Origin: a virus
Virus record (IMG/VR): IMGVR_UViG_3300049203_000108
Coordinates: 1-37,943 of that record
Length of the DNA stretch: 37,943 nucleotides
Reading direction: 5' to 3' (one strand)
The position numbers were made by a program, and so were the translations under genes. The notes under the pieces were generated by a model. That model was not told where the DNA came from. It saw only the letters and a program-made list of their open reading frames with translations, and searched no databases. Below are positions 21,833 to 31,336 of the stretch, piece by piece (position 1 is the first letter of the stretch; each line of letters begins with the position of its first letter).

Positions 21833-23848
21833 ATGACGAGAATTCCCAAGAGCGTTTTGGCCTTTGTCGTATCGGTGTATGCTGTCGCATCTCTTGCGGC
21901 AGTCACCGTTAACGTGAATGGCTCAAATCACACGATTCCACAGACAAACGAGAAGGGCTGGGGCGCAAACGTCACGGCCTGGATTCAAGCAATCTCTCAA
22001 TACACTCTGCAGCCATCGGGCGGCTCGTTTACATTAACGGCCGATACTGATTTTGGTGGCTCCTTTGGATTGAAGTCGATTTATTACAAATCGCGCGCAC
22101 TCAACCCGGCTGGCACTGGTGTTTTACGTCTTGGTAATACCGAGACAGTTGCATGGCGAAACGCTGCAAACAGCGCAAACTTGCCGCTAACGGTAAACGC
22201 CTCAGACCAGCTTACCTATAACGGTGTCGTGCTTTCGAGCTCAACCGGGCCAACTCATCAAGACTCACTTTTCAGCATTTATGACGATGGTGATGCGACA
22301 AAAAAGATCGCGTTTCAAGCAAGCGGCATCACAACAGGCACGACTCGCACGCTTACGATGGCTGATGCCAACGTTGATCTCGCTGATGTTTCAAACGCAA
22401 CAAGCGCTAATACAGCATCGAGAATCGTAAAGCGCGATGGCTCTGGGAATTTCTCAGCTGGCACTATTACAGCAACGCTAACTGGTAACGTAACTGGTAA
22501 CTTGACCGGAAACGTAACCGGCAATGCTGATACATCAACAGCTCTTGCGGCGAATCCAACCGACTGTGCCGCCGACACGTATGCAACGACAATCGGCGCA
22601 AACGGCAACCTTACATGCTCTACAGTCTCAAACGCTGGCCTTGCCGGATCGATTGCATGGTCAAAGATTGCAACTGGCAATAACTATCGACTTATCGCAA
22701 CTAATGGATCGGGCGCGGCGAGTGAAGCCTCAGCAATTACGGCGTCTCGTGCGCTTATCTCTGATGCCAATGGTATTCCTACTCATGCAACCACGACTGC
22801 AACTGAGATCGGGTATGTCAATGGTGTTACGAGCGCGATTCAAACGCAATTAGATGCGAAGGTCGCAAAATCCACACTCACGACAAAAGGTGATGTGTAT
22901 GTAGCTACTGGGGCAAGCACGGTTGTTCGTCAAGGTATCGGCTCAGATGGCCAAGTACTGACTGCCGATTCTGCGCAAACGAACGGACTTAAGTGGGCAA
23001 CGCCCGCTAGCGCTCCAAGCTCATCTTACGAATTATCAAACCTTGGCCTTGCGGCGAGTGTCGGCTCAAACGCACTAACAATCGCGCTAAAGGATTCATC
23101 TGGCTCTGATCCTTCTGCTGGTAGCCCAGTAAAGGTAGGATTCAGAAATGCGACATCAGCGACTGGACAATATGCGCAAGTAAGTACAACAGGCGCAGTA
23201 TCGCTTGTTATTTCTAGCGGATCGACTCTTGGCCACACGTCGGCTGTTGCTGAATACGTTTACGTTTATGCGATTAGCAACTCGGGAACCCTCGAGCTTG
23301 CAGCATCAAGCAATCTCTACGATGACGGCTCAATCGTAACTACGACAGCCGAGGGTGGCGCCGGCGCTGCCGATTCTCGCACGGCGATTTACTCAGCGAC
23401 TGCTCGTTCAAATGTAGCGCTAAGACTCATTGGAAGGATTCAATCTACTCAGGCGACGGCTGGCACGTGGGCGACGGCGGTATCGGAAATTAGTCTTTAT
23501 CCATTCGTGGCCGACAAAATAGCCTCAAGCTCAACTGCGCCAGAGCGAGTCGAAAGGGTCGTTATCAATAATAACGGTTCGGCGTGTTCTATCGCATCTC
23601 AGTCTGGAAACTGGGCATCATCACCAACAAGAAATGGAACTGGAAGGTGCCAAATTACAATTGCGACCGGATATTTTACCGCCGCTCCGACCTGCGTTTG
23701 CGTTCCGCTAAATTCTACATCGGCTGGCGCATCTTGTTGGCTAGATAACGGGCTATCGTTGTCCGCGACACTCATGGGATTCAAAACAGCTGCAAACAAC
23801 GCAGTTGCAGATATGACAATGTATGTAATCTGCATGGGGACGCGATGA
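21833..23848 (+). CDS. Tail fibre/adhesin-like protein with Sec signal peptide (671 aa)
   Basis: Residues 1-23 (MTRIPKSVLAFVVSVYAVAS plus LAA) look like a cleavable Sec signal peptide, rare in virion proteins. A low-complexity, Ser/Thr/Ala/Gly/Asn-rich beta structure follows. Four near-identical short units sit near residues 217-232 (TGNVTGNLTGNVTGNA), and a LAANPTDCAADTYAT to GANGNLTC segment resembles trimeric fibres. A Cys-bearing C-terminal domain (RVVINNNGSACSIASQ to the end) could be a receptor-binding knob. It sits among head genes rather than after the tail genes. It could be the host-recognition fibre or a protein exported to the lysogen surface. Confidence 0.68.
   Translation: MTRIPKSVLAFVVSVYAVASLAAVTVNVNGSNHTIPQTNEKGWGANVTAWIQAISQYTLQPSGGSFTLTADTDFGGSFGLKSIYYKSRALNPAGTGVLRLGNTETVAWRNAANSANLPLTVNASDQLTYNGVVLSSSTGPTHQDSLFSIYDDGDATKKIAFQASGITTGTTRTLTMADANVDLADVSNATSANTASRIVKRDGSGNFSAGTITATLTGNVTGNLTGNVTGNADTSTALAANPTDCAADTYATTIGANGNLTCSTVSNAGLAGSIAWSKIATGNNYRLIATNGSGAASEASAITASRALISDANGIPTHATTTATEIGYVNGVTSAIQTQLDAKVAKSTLTTKGDVYVATGASTVVRQGIGSDGQVLTADSAQTNGLKWATPASAPSSSYELSNLGLAASVGSNALTIALKDSSGSDPSAGSPVKVGFRNATSATGQYAQVSTTGAVSLVISSGSTLGHTSAVAEYVYVYAISNSGTLELAASSNLYDDGSIVTTTAEGGAGAADSRTAIYSATARSNVALRLIGRIQSTQATAGTWATAVSEISLYPFVADKIASSSTAPERVERVVINNNGSACSIASQSGNWASSPTRNGTGRCQITIATGYFTAAPTCVCVPLNSTSAGASCWLDNGLSLSATLMGFKTAANNAVADMTMYVICMGTR
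22481..22528 (+). repeat. Four tandem 12-bp units in the fibre gene
   Basis: ACTGGTAACGTA, ACTGGTAACTTG, ACCGGAAACGTA and ACCGGCAATGCT encode TGNV/TGNL/TGNV/TGNA. This short array could vary in length by slippage, changing the fibre stalk. Confidence 0.7.
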
Positions 23849-23991
23849 AAACAATATTTCTTTTAGCATTCATTCTCGCGGGAGTTTTGTTTCTCACGTC
23901 ATGCGCAACAACGCATGTGATGAAAGACTGCGAACAGGTCAATGGCGGCACGTATTTCTTCTGCAAAAGACAGTACAAGGTTTGGAATTAG
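23845..23991 (+). CDS. Small lipoprotein (48 aa)
   Basis: The start overlaps the fibre stop (ATGA). The product begins MKTIFLLAFILAGVLFLTSC: a type II signal peptide with lipobox L-T-S-C20. The mature part is 29 aa with two more Cys and no Asp at +2, so it would go to the outer membrane. In a phage this size of lipoprotein can be an o-spanin; the next gene has one membrane helix plus a coiled coil. Confidence 0.62.
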   Translation: MKTIFLLAFILAGVLFLTSCATTHVMKDCEQVNGGTYFFCKRQYKVWN

Positions 23992-24015
23992 AAACGCCAT
24001 GGAGGGCGTAAAGTT

Positions 24016-24276
24016 GTGAGCAATAAAGACGTATCAAACTGGAAAATATCGCTACCGAATTTGTTGGTTTTAATGAGCATGGTAGTGGGCGTCACAACTT
24101 GGAGCTTTCAGACGTTTCAATCCAAAGAGGTCGCACACCGAGAGCATGCGCAGTTTGATGCAAGAATTCAGGCTGCCGAGGGTGAGATTAGAAACATGCA
24201 CAGCACGATAAGCGATGTTGCAAAAGATGTAAGTTATATTCGCGGGCGCCTAGAGCCTCGCGTAAAAGGGGAATGA
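24016..24276 (+). CDS. Single-helix membrane protein with coiled coil, holin- or i-spanin-like (86 aa)
   Basis: GTG 24016 follows GGAGGG by 9 bases. Residues about 12-34 (LPNLLVLMSMVVGVTTWSF) span the membrane and residues 40-80 form a coiled coil (ARIQAAEGEIRNMHSTISDV). The layout recalls XhlA-type holin accessories and i-spanins. The adjacent lipoprotein makes an i-spanin/o-spanin pairing possible. It ends in an ATGA overlap with the next frame. Confidence 0.55.
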   Translation: MSNKDVSNWKISLPNLLVLMSMVVGVTTWSFQTFQSKEVAHREHAQFDARIQAAEGEIRNMHSTISDVAKDVSYIRGRLEPRVKGE

Positions 24277-24278
24277 GA

Positions 24279-24506
24279 ATGATGAACAACAAATTAGGCC
24301 TTCGCCAAAGATTGCTTGAGAAGCTTCTCGATGTTTTCGCTGAGTTGCCAGATGCAGAAGAGGCAAAGCCAGAAGGCGCAAGCCTTGAGGTTATGGCTGT
24401 AGAGGGCGAGCAACCTGAGGGTGACGAGCTCGATCTATCGAGCGAGGGCGAGACTGAGATGCCTGAGGGTGAGTTGCCAGAGAAACTTAAAAACTTGAAA
24501 GGCTAA
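24279..24506 (+). CDS. Acidic low-complexity protein (75 aa)
   Basis: A basic helical start (KLGLRQRLLEKLLDVFAE) is followed by a Glu/Gly/Pro-rich acidic tail with repeated PEG(E) elements. ATG 24279 is preferred because AAGGGG is 7 bases upstream; ATG 24273 and 24282 are also in frame. No family is recognised. Confidence 0.55.
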   Translation: MMNNKLGLRQRLLEKLLDVFAELPDAEEAKPEGASLEVMAVEGEQPEGDELDLSSEGETEMPEGELPEKLKNLKG

Positions 24507-24512
24507 TAAGCC

Positions 24513-25448
24513 ATGTCGGTTTTTACTGAAGACTTATTTGAAGAGGCAAAAAATCGGTCGTTTGCGCCAATTTCGCAGCAAACATTTACGACCGAGAAGC
24601 TAAAGACAATTGCCAATGCTGAGTTGAGCTTAAAGCTTGTTAAAGACATCTTTGGAGTCAGAGAGGATTTCTTTGAGGCCACAAAAGATGTTGCTCTGCC
24701 AGCCGGAACGGCGCGAGTCGCTATTCCAAAGCGTGCTATTGCCTCAACCTTTAGGTCTATTTGGTATGTTTCTGGCGGCGAGATCCAGCATGAGCTTGAC
24801 CGCGGTGATGACTCTGATTTCTCGCGCTACGCTGGCCAAACCGGCACACCTGAGCGCTTTGTTTTAGTAGGAGATGAGGTTTACCTTTTACCTCGCCCCG
24901 CTGACTCAAACGGCAGCATTCGGTTTTTCTACTATGCAAGGCCAAATAAGCTCATTGAAACCTCAAGCTGCGCAAAAATCACTGGCATTACAACCGTAGG
25001 CGATACGACAACACTTGATGTCGATACCGATTTGACCGAGAGCCTAGAGGTTGGCGATGAGATCGACTTTTTGGCGTCGACAAGCCCGTTTATGCTTTGG
25101 GCCGAAGAGGTTGAGGTTTTAGCGATCAGCTCAACGCAAATTCAGGTCGCAAAAGCCGATATTGTCGATGAGGTTAGCACTGTCGAACCTAGGGTTGATG
25201 ATTACATTTGCCCGACAGGCTATTCCAATATCCCTATGGTACCGATTGAGTTTCATCCAGTGCTTGCGCAAATGGTTGCAGCAAGAATGCTTGCGGCACT
25301 CGGAATGAACGATAAGCTTGCGCTCGCAAAGGGTGAGTTAAAAGAGCTACGCGATGAGGCAAAAGGTTTAATTAAAAACCGTGTCGAGTCCAAACCAAAG
25401 TTGCTAAAATCAGGGCGTCGCGGTCTCATTGCAGCGTTTTCGAAGTAA
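24513..25448 (+). CDS. Head-tail adaptor, P22 gp4-like (311 aa)
   Basis: An N-terminal helical part (NAELSLKLVKDIFGVREDFF), a central beta region (RFVLVGDEVYLLPRPADSNG) and a C-terminal helical part (IPMVPIEFHPVLAQMVAARM) match the pattern of podovirus adaptor proteins that bind under the portal ring. The gp10-like gene follows directly, as in P22-like gene order. Confidence 0.68.
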   Translation: MSVFTEDLFEEAKNRSFAPISQQTFTTEKLKTIANAELSLKLVKDIFGVREDFFEATKDVALPAGTARVAIPKRAIASTFRSIWYVSGGEIQHELDRGDDSDFSRYAGQTGTPERFVLVGDEVYLLPRPADSNGSIRFFYYARPNKLIETSSCAKITGITTVGDTTTLDVDTDLTESLEVGDEIDFLASTSPFMLWAEEVEVLAISSTQIQVAKADIVDEVSTVEPRVDDYICPTGYSNIPMVPIEFHPVLAQMVAARMLAALGMNDKLALAKGELKELRDEAKGLIKNRVESKPKLLKSGRRGLIAAFSK

Positions 25449-25473
25449 AAAATAAATCTTGTCCCGCAGTTTT

Positions 25474-25497
25474 TGCCATCTCCAAGGCTTGAGATAA
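25474..25497 (+). promoter_or_regulatory. Leader element TGCCATCTCCAAGG with hairpin before the gp10-like gene
   Basis: ATCTC (25478-25482) can pair with GAGAT (25491-25495), placing AAGG in the loop. The whole TGCCATCTCCAAGG (25474-25487) is the exact complement of 9695-9708. Confidence 0.5.
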
Positions 25498-27993
25498 GTG
25501 GGCGATAAGATAACAAAATGTCTGGGGCTTGTTTCCCAGTACAATCCGCTAACGGTGGCGCCTGGTGCGCTACTTAAGGCGAATGATTGCATGATCCGCA
25601 GGGAGCATATCCTTGAGGATCGTCGCGGTCATAAAGTCTATGCCGAGCTCTCAAACGACATCACGCAGTTTTTAACTTACCAAAATAAAGTCATCGCACA
25701 TGAGGGCACAGCCCTTAAATACGATGATGGCGCAGGTACATTTGCCGCTTACAGCGGCTCTTATTCAGCGCCTACAAATTCTCGGGTTAGATTTGCTGAG
25801 GCATTCTCAAACCTCTACGCCACAACAAGCCTAGGCGTAAAAGTATTTTCAAACGTCACGGGCACAGCCGGCCGCTTAGCCGGCGCACCTCGCGCACTTG
25901 ATCCAAGCTACTCTCTTACCGGCGTTGCTGGATTTTTAGATAATAACGAGCAATGCGCGTATCGCCTTTTAATTCAGCGAACCGATGCTAATGACAACGT
26001 AATTAGGGGCTATCCTTCGCAGCGTCTTTGGGTTGTAAACTCAGCCGGCGGCGCAAGAAACGTCATTCTCACCATGTATTTGCCAAGCGAGTGCATAGCG
26101 GGTGACGTAATTAAGGTTTATCGCACTGAAGCCCAAACTGGTGTTGCGTCCGATACCTCGGGCGATGAGATGGGCCTTGTCTACCAATACGCTGCCACAT
26201 CGACCGACATTTCAAACGGCTATGTGAGCTTCACTGATTCAGTAACCGATGATTTGCGTGGCGCGACTATTTACACAGCGCCAAGCCAAGAGGGTATCGC
26301 GCAAGCAAACGAGCGTCCGCCTTTAGCTAAGGACGTTGCGCTCTATAAAGACAATTTCCTCATTTATGCAAACGTTCAGACAAAGCAGCGCTTATTTATC
26401 TCACTTGTCGGTACATCGGGCCTATCGGGCCGCACGATTACTTTGGGCGGCGTAACTTACAACTTTGGCGCATCTGAGATTCTATCAGGCGGCGGAAGTC
26501 CGCAAGTGTTAGTGAGCGCAACAGGCGTTGCGGCAGTCGACATTGACGAAACCGCACGCTCGCTTGTGCGAGTCATCAATCGTTATGCATCGAACACGAC
26601 TGTTTATGCATACTACTTAACTGGCCCTAGTGATTTGCCAGGTCAAATCATGATCGAGGAGCGCGGCGTGGGTGCTGCCGCATTCACTGTGCAATCATCT
26701 GACACGACGATTGCTGGAATGTTCTTCCCATCTCCGCCAGTGAGCCCTGCGACGAATTCAGAATCAACGAGCACAAATTCAATTCAGAAAAACGCGCTTT
26801 ATTTCTCTAAGTCCAGAGAGCCCGAGCATGTGCCGGCACTCAATTACGTTTTTGCTGGCAGCGCGAATGCTGAGATTTTACGCATTATAGCCTTAAGAGA
26901 TTCTGTCATTATCTTAAAAGAGGACGGGGTTTTCCGTTTAACTGGCGAGACGCCGCAAAGCTTCTCGGTCGTAAAGGTCGACGATACTGTTTTCTGTGCA
27001 GCCGCAAATTCAGTCGTAAAGCTTGCGAACCAAGTCTTTATGCTCTCAAACCAGGGCGTTGTTGCGATCTCTGAGAGCGGGGCTGAGGTCATCTCTCGTG
27101 AGATTAGCCCGAACGTCTTGCCTCTACTTACTGTGACTGATCTTGCCGATATGACGGCAGCTTTAGGCTATGAGTCTGAGGGCTGTTATTTCCTATCGAC
27201 CATTACGGCGCTCACCGATGAGGTTGCAACGCAAACTCTCGTTTACAACATTTATACGCGCACATGGGTTCGCCACACATATGCATTTGTCGCAGGCATT
27301 GTGGAAAAGCGTGTAGACAAAATGTATTTCGCAAAGCCCGATGAGTCGACAGTCTACATTGAGCGCAAATCCTTTACCGATGCTGATTACGCCGATCCAG
27401 AGTCGAGCATTACGATTACCGCAATCGATGGCGAGACAGTTGATTTTACTATCGCTGGCACAACGCCATCTGTCGGCTGGACAATCGCACAAGGTACCAC
27501 AGAGCTTGCAATAGCAGAGATGGTTTCAATCTCTGGCGGGTACCGCGCAACACTTGAGGCGTCTTTACCAGATGATTGGGCAGTTGGTGCGGCAACAATC
27601 TATCCGCCGGTCGGAATGGATGTTGAATGGCATGCGATCACAGGCGGTGCTCCAGACCAAATCAAGCAATGCCCGGTTGCGGCCGTACTTGGCGACGATA
27701 CGTTATCAGACAACTCAGCTACTCAACTGACTTTTACTTTTAGAACCAATTTCGATTCTGAAATTGATGAGGTCAGCATTGTGCAAGATCGCGCAAGCTG
27801 GGGTTCTGCATGGGGCACTAGCCCCTGGGGCGGCGGTGCGGATCCAGTCGGTTATCCAACGTACGTGCCACAAAATAAGCAGATGTTTACGCGTCTCACT
27901 TTCGGCGTGAAGCATATTTATGCACGACAAAAAGCCGTCATTGCGGGCTGCGCATTTGAGTATGCGGGAGCTGCGACAAGGATTGGTCGATGA
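25498..27993 (+). CDS. Tail stabilisation protein, P22 gp10-like (831 aa), GTG start
   Basis: An in-frame TAA directly before GTG 25498 fixes the earliest possible start. Beta-propeller-like repeats are suggested by alternating strand patterns, for instance LNYVFAGSANAEILRIIALR followed by DSVIILKEDGVFRLTGE, the signature of gp10-type tail proteins. Residues about 290-400 hold an inserted module (GRTITLGGVTYNFGASE), and 650-700 another beta insertion. P22 gp10 is about 470 aa, so this protein is much longer. It is expected to close the portal channel and carry the fibre or needle. Confidence 0.75.
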   Translation: MGDKITKCLGLVSQYNPLTVAPGALLKANDCMIRREHILEDRRGHKVYAELSNDITQFLTYQNKVIAHEGTALKYDDGAGTFAAYSGSYSAPTNSRVRFAEAFSNLYATTSLGVKVFSNVTGTAGRLAGAPRALDPSYSLTGVAGFLDNNEQCAYRLLIQRTDANDNVIRGYPSQRLWVVNSAGGARNVILTMYLPSECIAGDVIKVYRTEAQTGVASDTSGDEMGLVYQYAATSTDISNGYVSFTDSVTDDLRGATIYTAPSQEGIAQANERPPLAKDVALYKDNFLIYANVQTKQRLFISLVGTSGLSGRTITLGGVTYNFGASEILSGGGSPQVLVSATGVAAVDIDETARSLVRVINRYASNTTVYAYYLTGPSDLPGQIMIEERGVGAAAFTVQSSDTTIAGMFFPSPPVSPATNSESTSTNSIQKNALYFSKSREPEHVPALNYVFAGSANAEILRIIALRDSVIILKEDGVFRLTGETPQSFSVVKVDDTVFCAAANSVVKLANQVFMLSNQGVVAISESGAEVISREISPNVLPLLTVTDLADMTAALGYESEGCYFLSTITALTDEVATQTLVYNIYTRTWVRHTYAFVAGIVEKRVDKMYFAKPDESTVYIERKSFTDADYADPESSITITAIDGETVDFTIAGTTPSVGWTIAQGTTELAIAEMVSISGGYRATLEASLPDDWAVGAATIYPPVGMDVEWHAITGGAPDQIKQCPVAAVLGDDTLSDNSATQLTFTFRTNFDSEIDEVSIVQDRASWGSAWGTSPWGGGADPVGYPTYVPQNKQMFTRLTFGVKHIYARQKAVIAGCAFEYAGAATRIGR

Positions 27994-28376
27994 AGCTGGG
28001 ATTAATTAGTCGCATTACAAATGAATCTCTCGGCAACGCTAAAGACGTGCCGAAGTGGTTTCAAATGTCGCTCGTTGTGCTCAATGACTTTATCGAAAAA
28101 GTCGGCAAGGCACTGCTCGGGAATCTCACGTTTGCAGATAACTTCTACTGCAAAACGGTAACGCAAGAATTTGAGAGCGGCGTTGAAGCAGAAGTAAGTC
28201 CTAGGAGAAATCCCGGCGACTCGGTTCGCGCAAGCGGCGTGCTCCCACTTAATTGCGGCGGCTTAACTTTAGATAAATTTAAATGGCAGAGAAAAGATAA
28301 CGGCAACGTTGGCGTGACTTTCACTTTCGATGGTGGCGGTACGGCAACTTGCTCGATTTTGATTTTATTGGAGTAG
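27990..28376 (+). CDS. Putative virion protein (128 aa)
   Basis: The pattern VPKWFQMSLVVLNDFIEKVGKALLGNLTFADNF (given here as two blocks, VPKWFQMSLVVLNDFIEKV and ALLGNLTFADNF) is typical of a small protein found after tail genes in podophages. The C-terminal half is a beta-sandwich-like domain (VGVTFTFDGGGTATCSI). It overlaps gp10-like by ATGA. Confidence 0.6.
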   Translation: MKLGLISRITNESLGNAKDVPKWFQMSLVVLNDFIEKVGKALLGNLTFADNFYCKTVTQEFESGVEAEVSPRRNPGDSVRASGVLPLNCGGLTLDKFKWQRKDNGNVGVTFTFDGGGTATCSILILLE

Positions 28377-28378
28377 AC

Positions 28379-29392
28379 ATGGCTTTTATCAATGATGATG
28401 ACAAGCTCTTAGAGAATCAGCAGAACGACCCGCAAAACTCATTAGGCGGCGGATCTGCATTCGTTGGTGCATCGGGCGGTGCTGATGTTGGTGGCGGGCA
28501 AGTCTCGCATGCAGGCGTCGGTAAAGGCGGAACGGGCGGTTGGACGAATATCCAAAGCTATCTCAACGCAAACAAAAACAACAACTCAACCGCGAACACC
28601 ATCAATAGCCAATACGGCTCGGCACTCGCTGAGGATGAGTCAAAAATACAGAACGAATCAACAAAGGCAAGATCGGATGCTGAGGGACAGCGCAATTCAA
28701 TGCGCTCACTCTCTGATAACCTTAATAATAATATCAGCACAGCAATGGGTGGCGATCAGCAGACCAAAGATAGTATTGCTAATCAGTACCGCACAGCTTT
28801 TAGCCAAGGTTACCAGGGCCCGCAAAGCTACTCGGCACAAATGAGCTCCAAGTCGCAAGATTACGGCTCTGATTTAAAGAAAAACTTTGGCGACTTCCTT
28901 GGTTCGTTCTACAGCCGCGCAACCAACGGCGCGAACATGTCGACGGGCCAACGTACTTTGCAGAATCAGCTTGATACAAATAGCGAGTCAGCTGCGAATG
29001 CATACAGCGACCAGGCTGCTCGCTACAGAGCTTTAGAAAATCTAGCTCTATCAAAGAACCAAGAAACCAACGACGCGATCAACAGCGCTCGCACTGATTA
29101 TCAGACAACTCACGACACGCTAAAGGGTGATCTTGAGGCGGCATCGAGTTTGACTGGCCCCAAGGTTGACATAAATCGCACGAATACGATTCGCAGCTTC
29201 CTTGGTCTTGATCCGATTGCAGCGCCAGAAAGCTCATCAACCGGCAATTTACCGCAATGGTGGGATTTCCAAGGCCCTAGTTACACACAAAATATACGCA
29301 ATCAGGACCTGGTTAACGGAACAGTTACACCAGGAAATGAAGCGGCAATTGATTCGCTCTACGAAGAAACTGGCTTAAAGAGGGTTAAATAA
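28379..29392 (+). CDS. Putative ejection/internal virion protein, Asn/Ser/Gln-rich (337 aa)
   Basis: A Gly-rich N-terminus (GGADVGGGQVSHAGVGKGG) is followed by long Asn/Ser/Gln-rich helices with few hydrophobics. The composition is typical of ejection proteins that leave the particle with DNA. GGAG lies about 6 bases before ATG 28379. It overlaps the next gene as TAATG. Confidence 0.6.
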   Translation: MAFINDDDKLLENQQNDPQNSLGGGSAFVGASGGADVGGGQVSHAGVGKGGTGGWTNIQSYLNANKNNNSTANTINSQYGSALAEDESKIQNESTKARSDAEGQRNSMRSLSDNLNNNISTAMGGDQQTKDSIANQYRTAFSQGYQGPQSYSAQMSSKSQDYGSDLKKNFGDFLGSFYSRATNGANMSTGQRTLQNQLDTNSESAANAYSDQAARYRALENLALSKNQETNDAINSARTDYQTTHDTLKGDLEAASSLTGPKVDINRTNTIRSFLGLDPIAAPESSSTGNLPQWWDFQGPSYTQNIRNQDLVNGTVTPGNEAAIDSLYEETGLKRVK

Positions 29393-30204
29393 TGGGATTA
29401 TTTGGACGCAGCAAGAGCGAAAAACAAGCGATGGCTCGTGCGATGCAAATTGCCGAGGATAACGCCGCCTACATGAAGGGCCTTGAGCTCCCAGAGCTTG
29501 AATGGCGTAACTTTACGCCCGAAGAAATGGAAGCAACGACCATCTCTGAAGATCCAGCGTTAAGACAAATTCAACTTCGCGCTCTAGAGAAAATGTCAGG
29601 CCTTGCCGAAACCGGATTGTCAGCAGAAGACGAGCTTGGCTTTTTCAAAGCTCGCCAAGTTGGCGATCAGATGGCTCGCGCCGGAACACAGAACGCGATT
29701 GAAAACGCAGCCGCTCGCGGCGTGGGTGGCTCAGGTTTAGAGTTTGCAATGCGTGAATCAGCAAGCCAAGGCGGAGCACAAAGGGCACAAGAGGCAGCTT
29801 TAGAGCGTGCAGCAGTGTCGGCAAGAGAGCGTGCGCTTGCTAACCAAGCTTATGGTCAAGCGGCTGGCGGTGTTCGCTCGCAAGACTTAGGTGTAAATCA
29901 AGCCAACACGAATATCATTAACCAGTTTAACCAAGCCAATACCACGGCTCGCAACAATGCTCAGATGTACAATCGCGAGCAGGCGAATGCGACGAAGCAA
30001 CAGAATTTCCAAAACGATTTCCAAAAACGTGGCGCCGTGACTGGTGCAAATCAGCAAGTAGCACAAAACTACTTAGCTGATGCAGCCAGCTCAGCAAGCA
30101 ATCGCAATGCAATGATTGGCGCTGGCATTGGCGCAGGGACAGCGATAGCAACTGGTGGCGCAAGCTTATTTGGTGACGCGGCTAAAAAGAAAGCGGGGAC
30201 GTGA
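29392..30204 (+). CDS. Putative ejection/internal virion protein, Ala/Gln-rich (270 aa)
   Basis: An Ala/Gln/Asn-rich helical body (ERALANQAYGQAAGGVRSQD) ends in a Gly-rich hydrophobic segment (IGAGIGAGTAIATGGASLFG), as in membrane-active phage injection proteins. The start overlaps the previous stop. It recalls P22 gp7/gp20 in order and composition, not in recognisable sequence. Confidence 0.62.
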   Translation: MGLFGRSKSEKQAMARAMQIAEDNAAYMKGLELPELEWRNFTPEEMEATTISEDPALRQIQLRALEKMSGLAETGLSAEDELGFFKARQVGDQMARAGTQNAIENAAARGVGGSGLEFAMRESASQGGAQRAQEAALERAAVSARERALANQAYGQAAGGVRSQDLGVNQANTNIINQFNQANTTARNNAQMYNREQANATKQQNFQNDFQKRGAVTGANQQVAQNYLADAASSASNRNAMIGAGIGAGTAIATGGASLFGDAAKKKAGT

Positions 30205-30205
30205 G

Positions 30206-31333
30206 ATGGGTTTCGAGTATGATCCAGAAGAACTAGAAAACGAAGCACGCAAAACGCGTTTACAGAAAACCGCACTTAGCTCTTTAGGTGATGCGGTTAA
30301 CTCGCTTACATCACGTCGCTCGGCGGCTGAGATTTTACTTAATCAGCCAGTGCAAAAATCAACTGCTGGCGATTCTCTAAAGACTTTCGCGCAAAACATG
30401 GAAGATCCATGGGAGCGTCAAAAGAAAACTTACGAGAATTACATCAGTGCGAAAAACGCTGGAAAACTCGAGCGTGAGGATGCTGAGTACTCAGAGAAGA
30501 AAGATCCTAACTCTAAATCATCTAAAGCGCTTCGTTTGCTTGCGCCTCGTTGGGGCATCGCGGTCACTGATGATATGTCTGCACACGATATCGAAAAGAT
30601 GATCGATCCGAGAAAGATGATGGAAACTGAGGCGATTCGTGCGGCTGATAATGCTGAATGGGATCGGCGCTTCTCCAAAGAGTCAGCAGAAAAAGCAAGA
30701 GCTCGCGCCGCTGAAGCGGCAGCAAAAGAAAATGGCCGCACCGAAGGCACTAAGGCAATGGATAAGGATTATGCCAAGGAATATAACGATTGGGTTTCGA
30801 GCGGTAAAAGTACCGTTGAGAAAAACCTTGAGCGCCTACGTAACGCTAAGAAAGTTCTCGAGTCAGAGACTGGTGCTGATTATTCGGGCGGCTTTGTAGG
30901 TCTTGTGCCTGATAAGCTTCGAAAAATTACAAATCCGAACGCAATCGCCACACGCGATGACGTGCGGGCGGCTGCACAGGGAGCGCTAAAGGCAACGCTT
31001 GGTGCGCAGTTCACCGAAAAAGAAGGTGAGCGCATCATGAATCAGGCTTACGACGAGCAATTGCCTCCTGCTGAAAACGCTAAGCGCATTCAAGCAGCAA
31101 TCGACGAGCTCACGAAAAACCAAGGCGTTAATGATTCTCGCGCTCGATTCTGGGAGCAGAACAAAACTCTTAACGGCTTTGAAATGGATCGCGCTCGGCC
31201 AGTACTTGCGGGAACGAATGAAGGCAAAAAGATCAAGAAGACGCAAACGAATCAAAAGACTGGCGAAAAGCGAGTTATTTACGAAGACGGTTCGACCGAA
31301 ATCATTCCCGGCAACGCTACGGCAAGCAGGTAA
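30206..31333 (+). CDS. Putative ejection/internal virion protein (375 aa)
   Basis: ATG 30206 starts 2 bases after the previous stop. The protein is highly charged and helical. The segment LGAQFTEKEGERIMNQAYDE followed by QLPPAENAKRI is a recurring block of podophage internal proteins (A-L-G-x-x-F-T-x-K-E-G). The C-terminus carries a small strand motif (GEKRVIYEDGSTEII). Confidence 0.62.
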   Translation: MGFEYDPEELENEARKTRLQKTALSSLGDAVNSLTSRRSAAEILLNQPVQKSTAGDSLKTFAQNMEDPWERQKKTYENYISAKNAGKLEREDAEYSEKKDPNSKSSKALRLLAPRWGIAVTDDMSAHDIEKMIDPRKMMETEAIRAADNAEWDRRFSKESAEKARARAAEAAAKENGRTEGTKAMDKDYAKEYNDWVSSGKSTVEKNLERLRNAKKVLESETGADYSGGFVGLVPDKLRKITNPNAIATRDDVRAAAQGALKATLGAQFTEKEGERIMNQAYDEQLPPAENAKRIQAAIDELTKNQGVNDSRARFWEQNKTLNGFEMDRARPVLAGTNEGKKIKKTQTNQKTGEKRVIYEDGSTEIIPGNATASR

Positions 31334-31336
31334 TAA

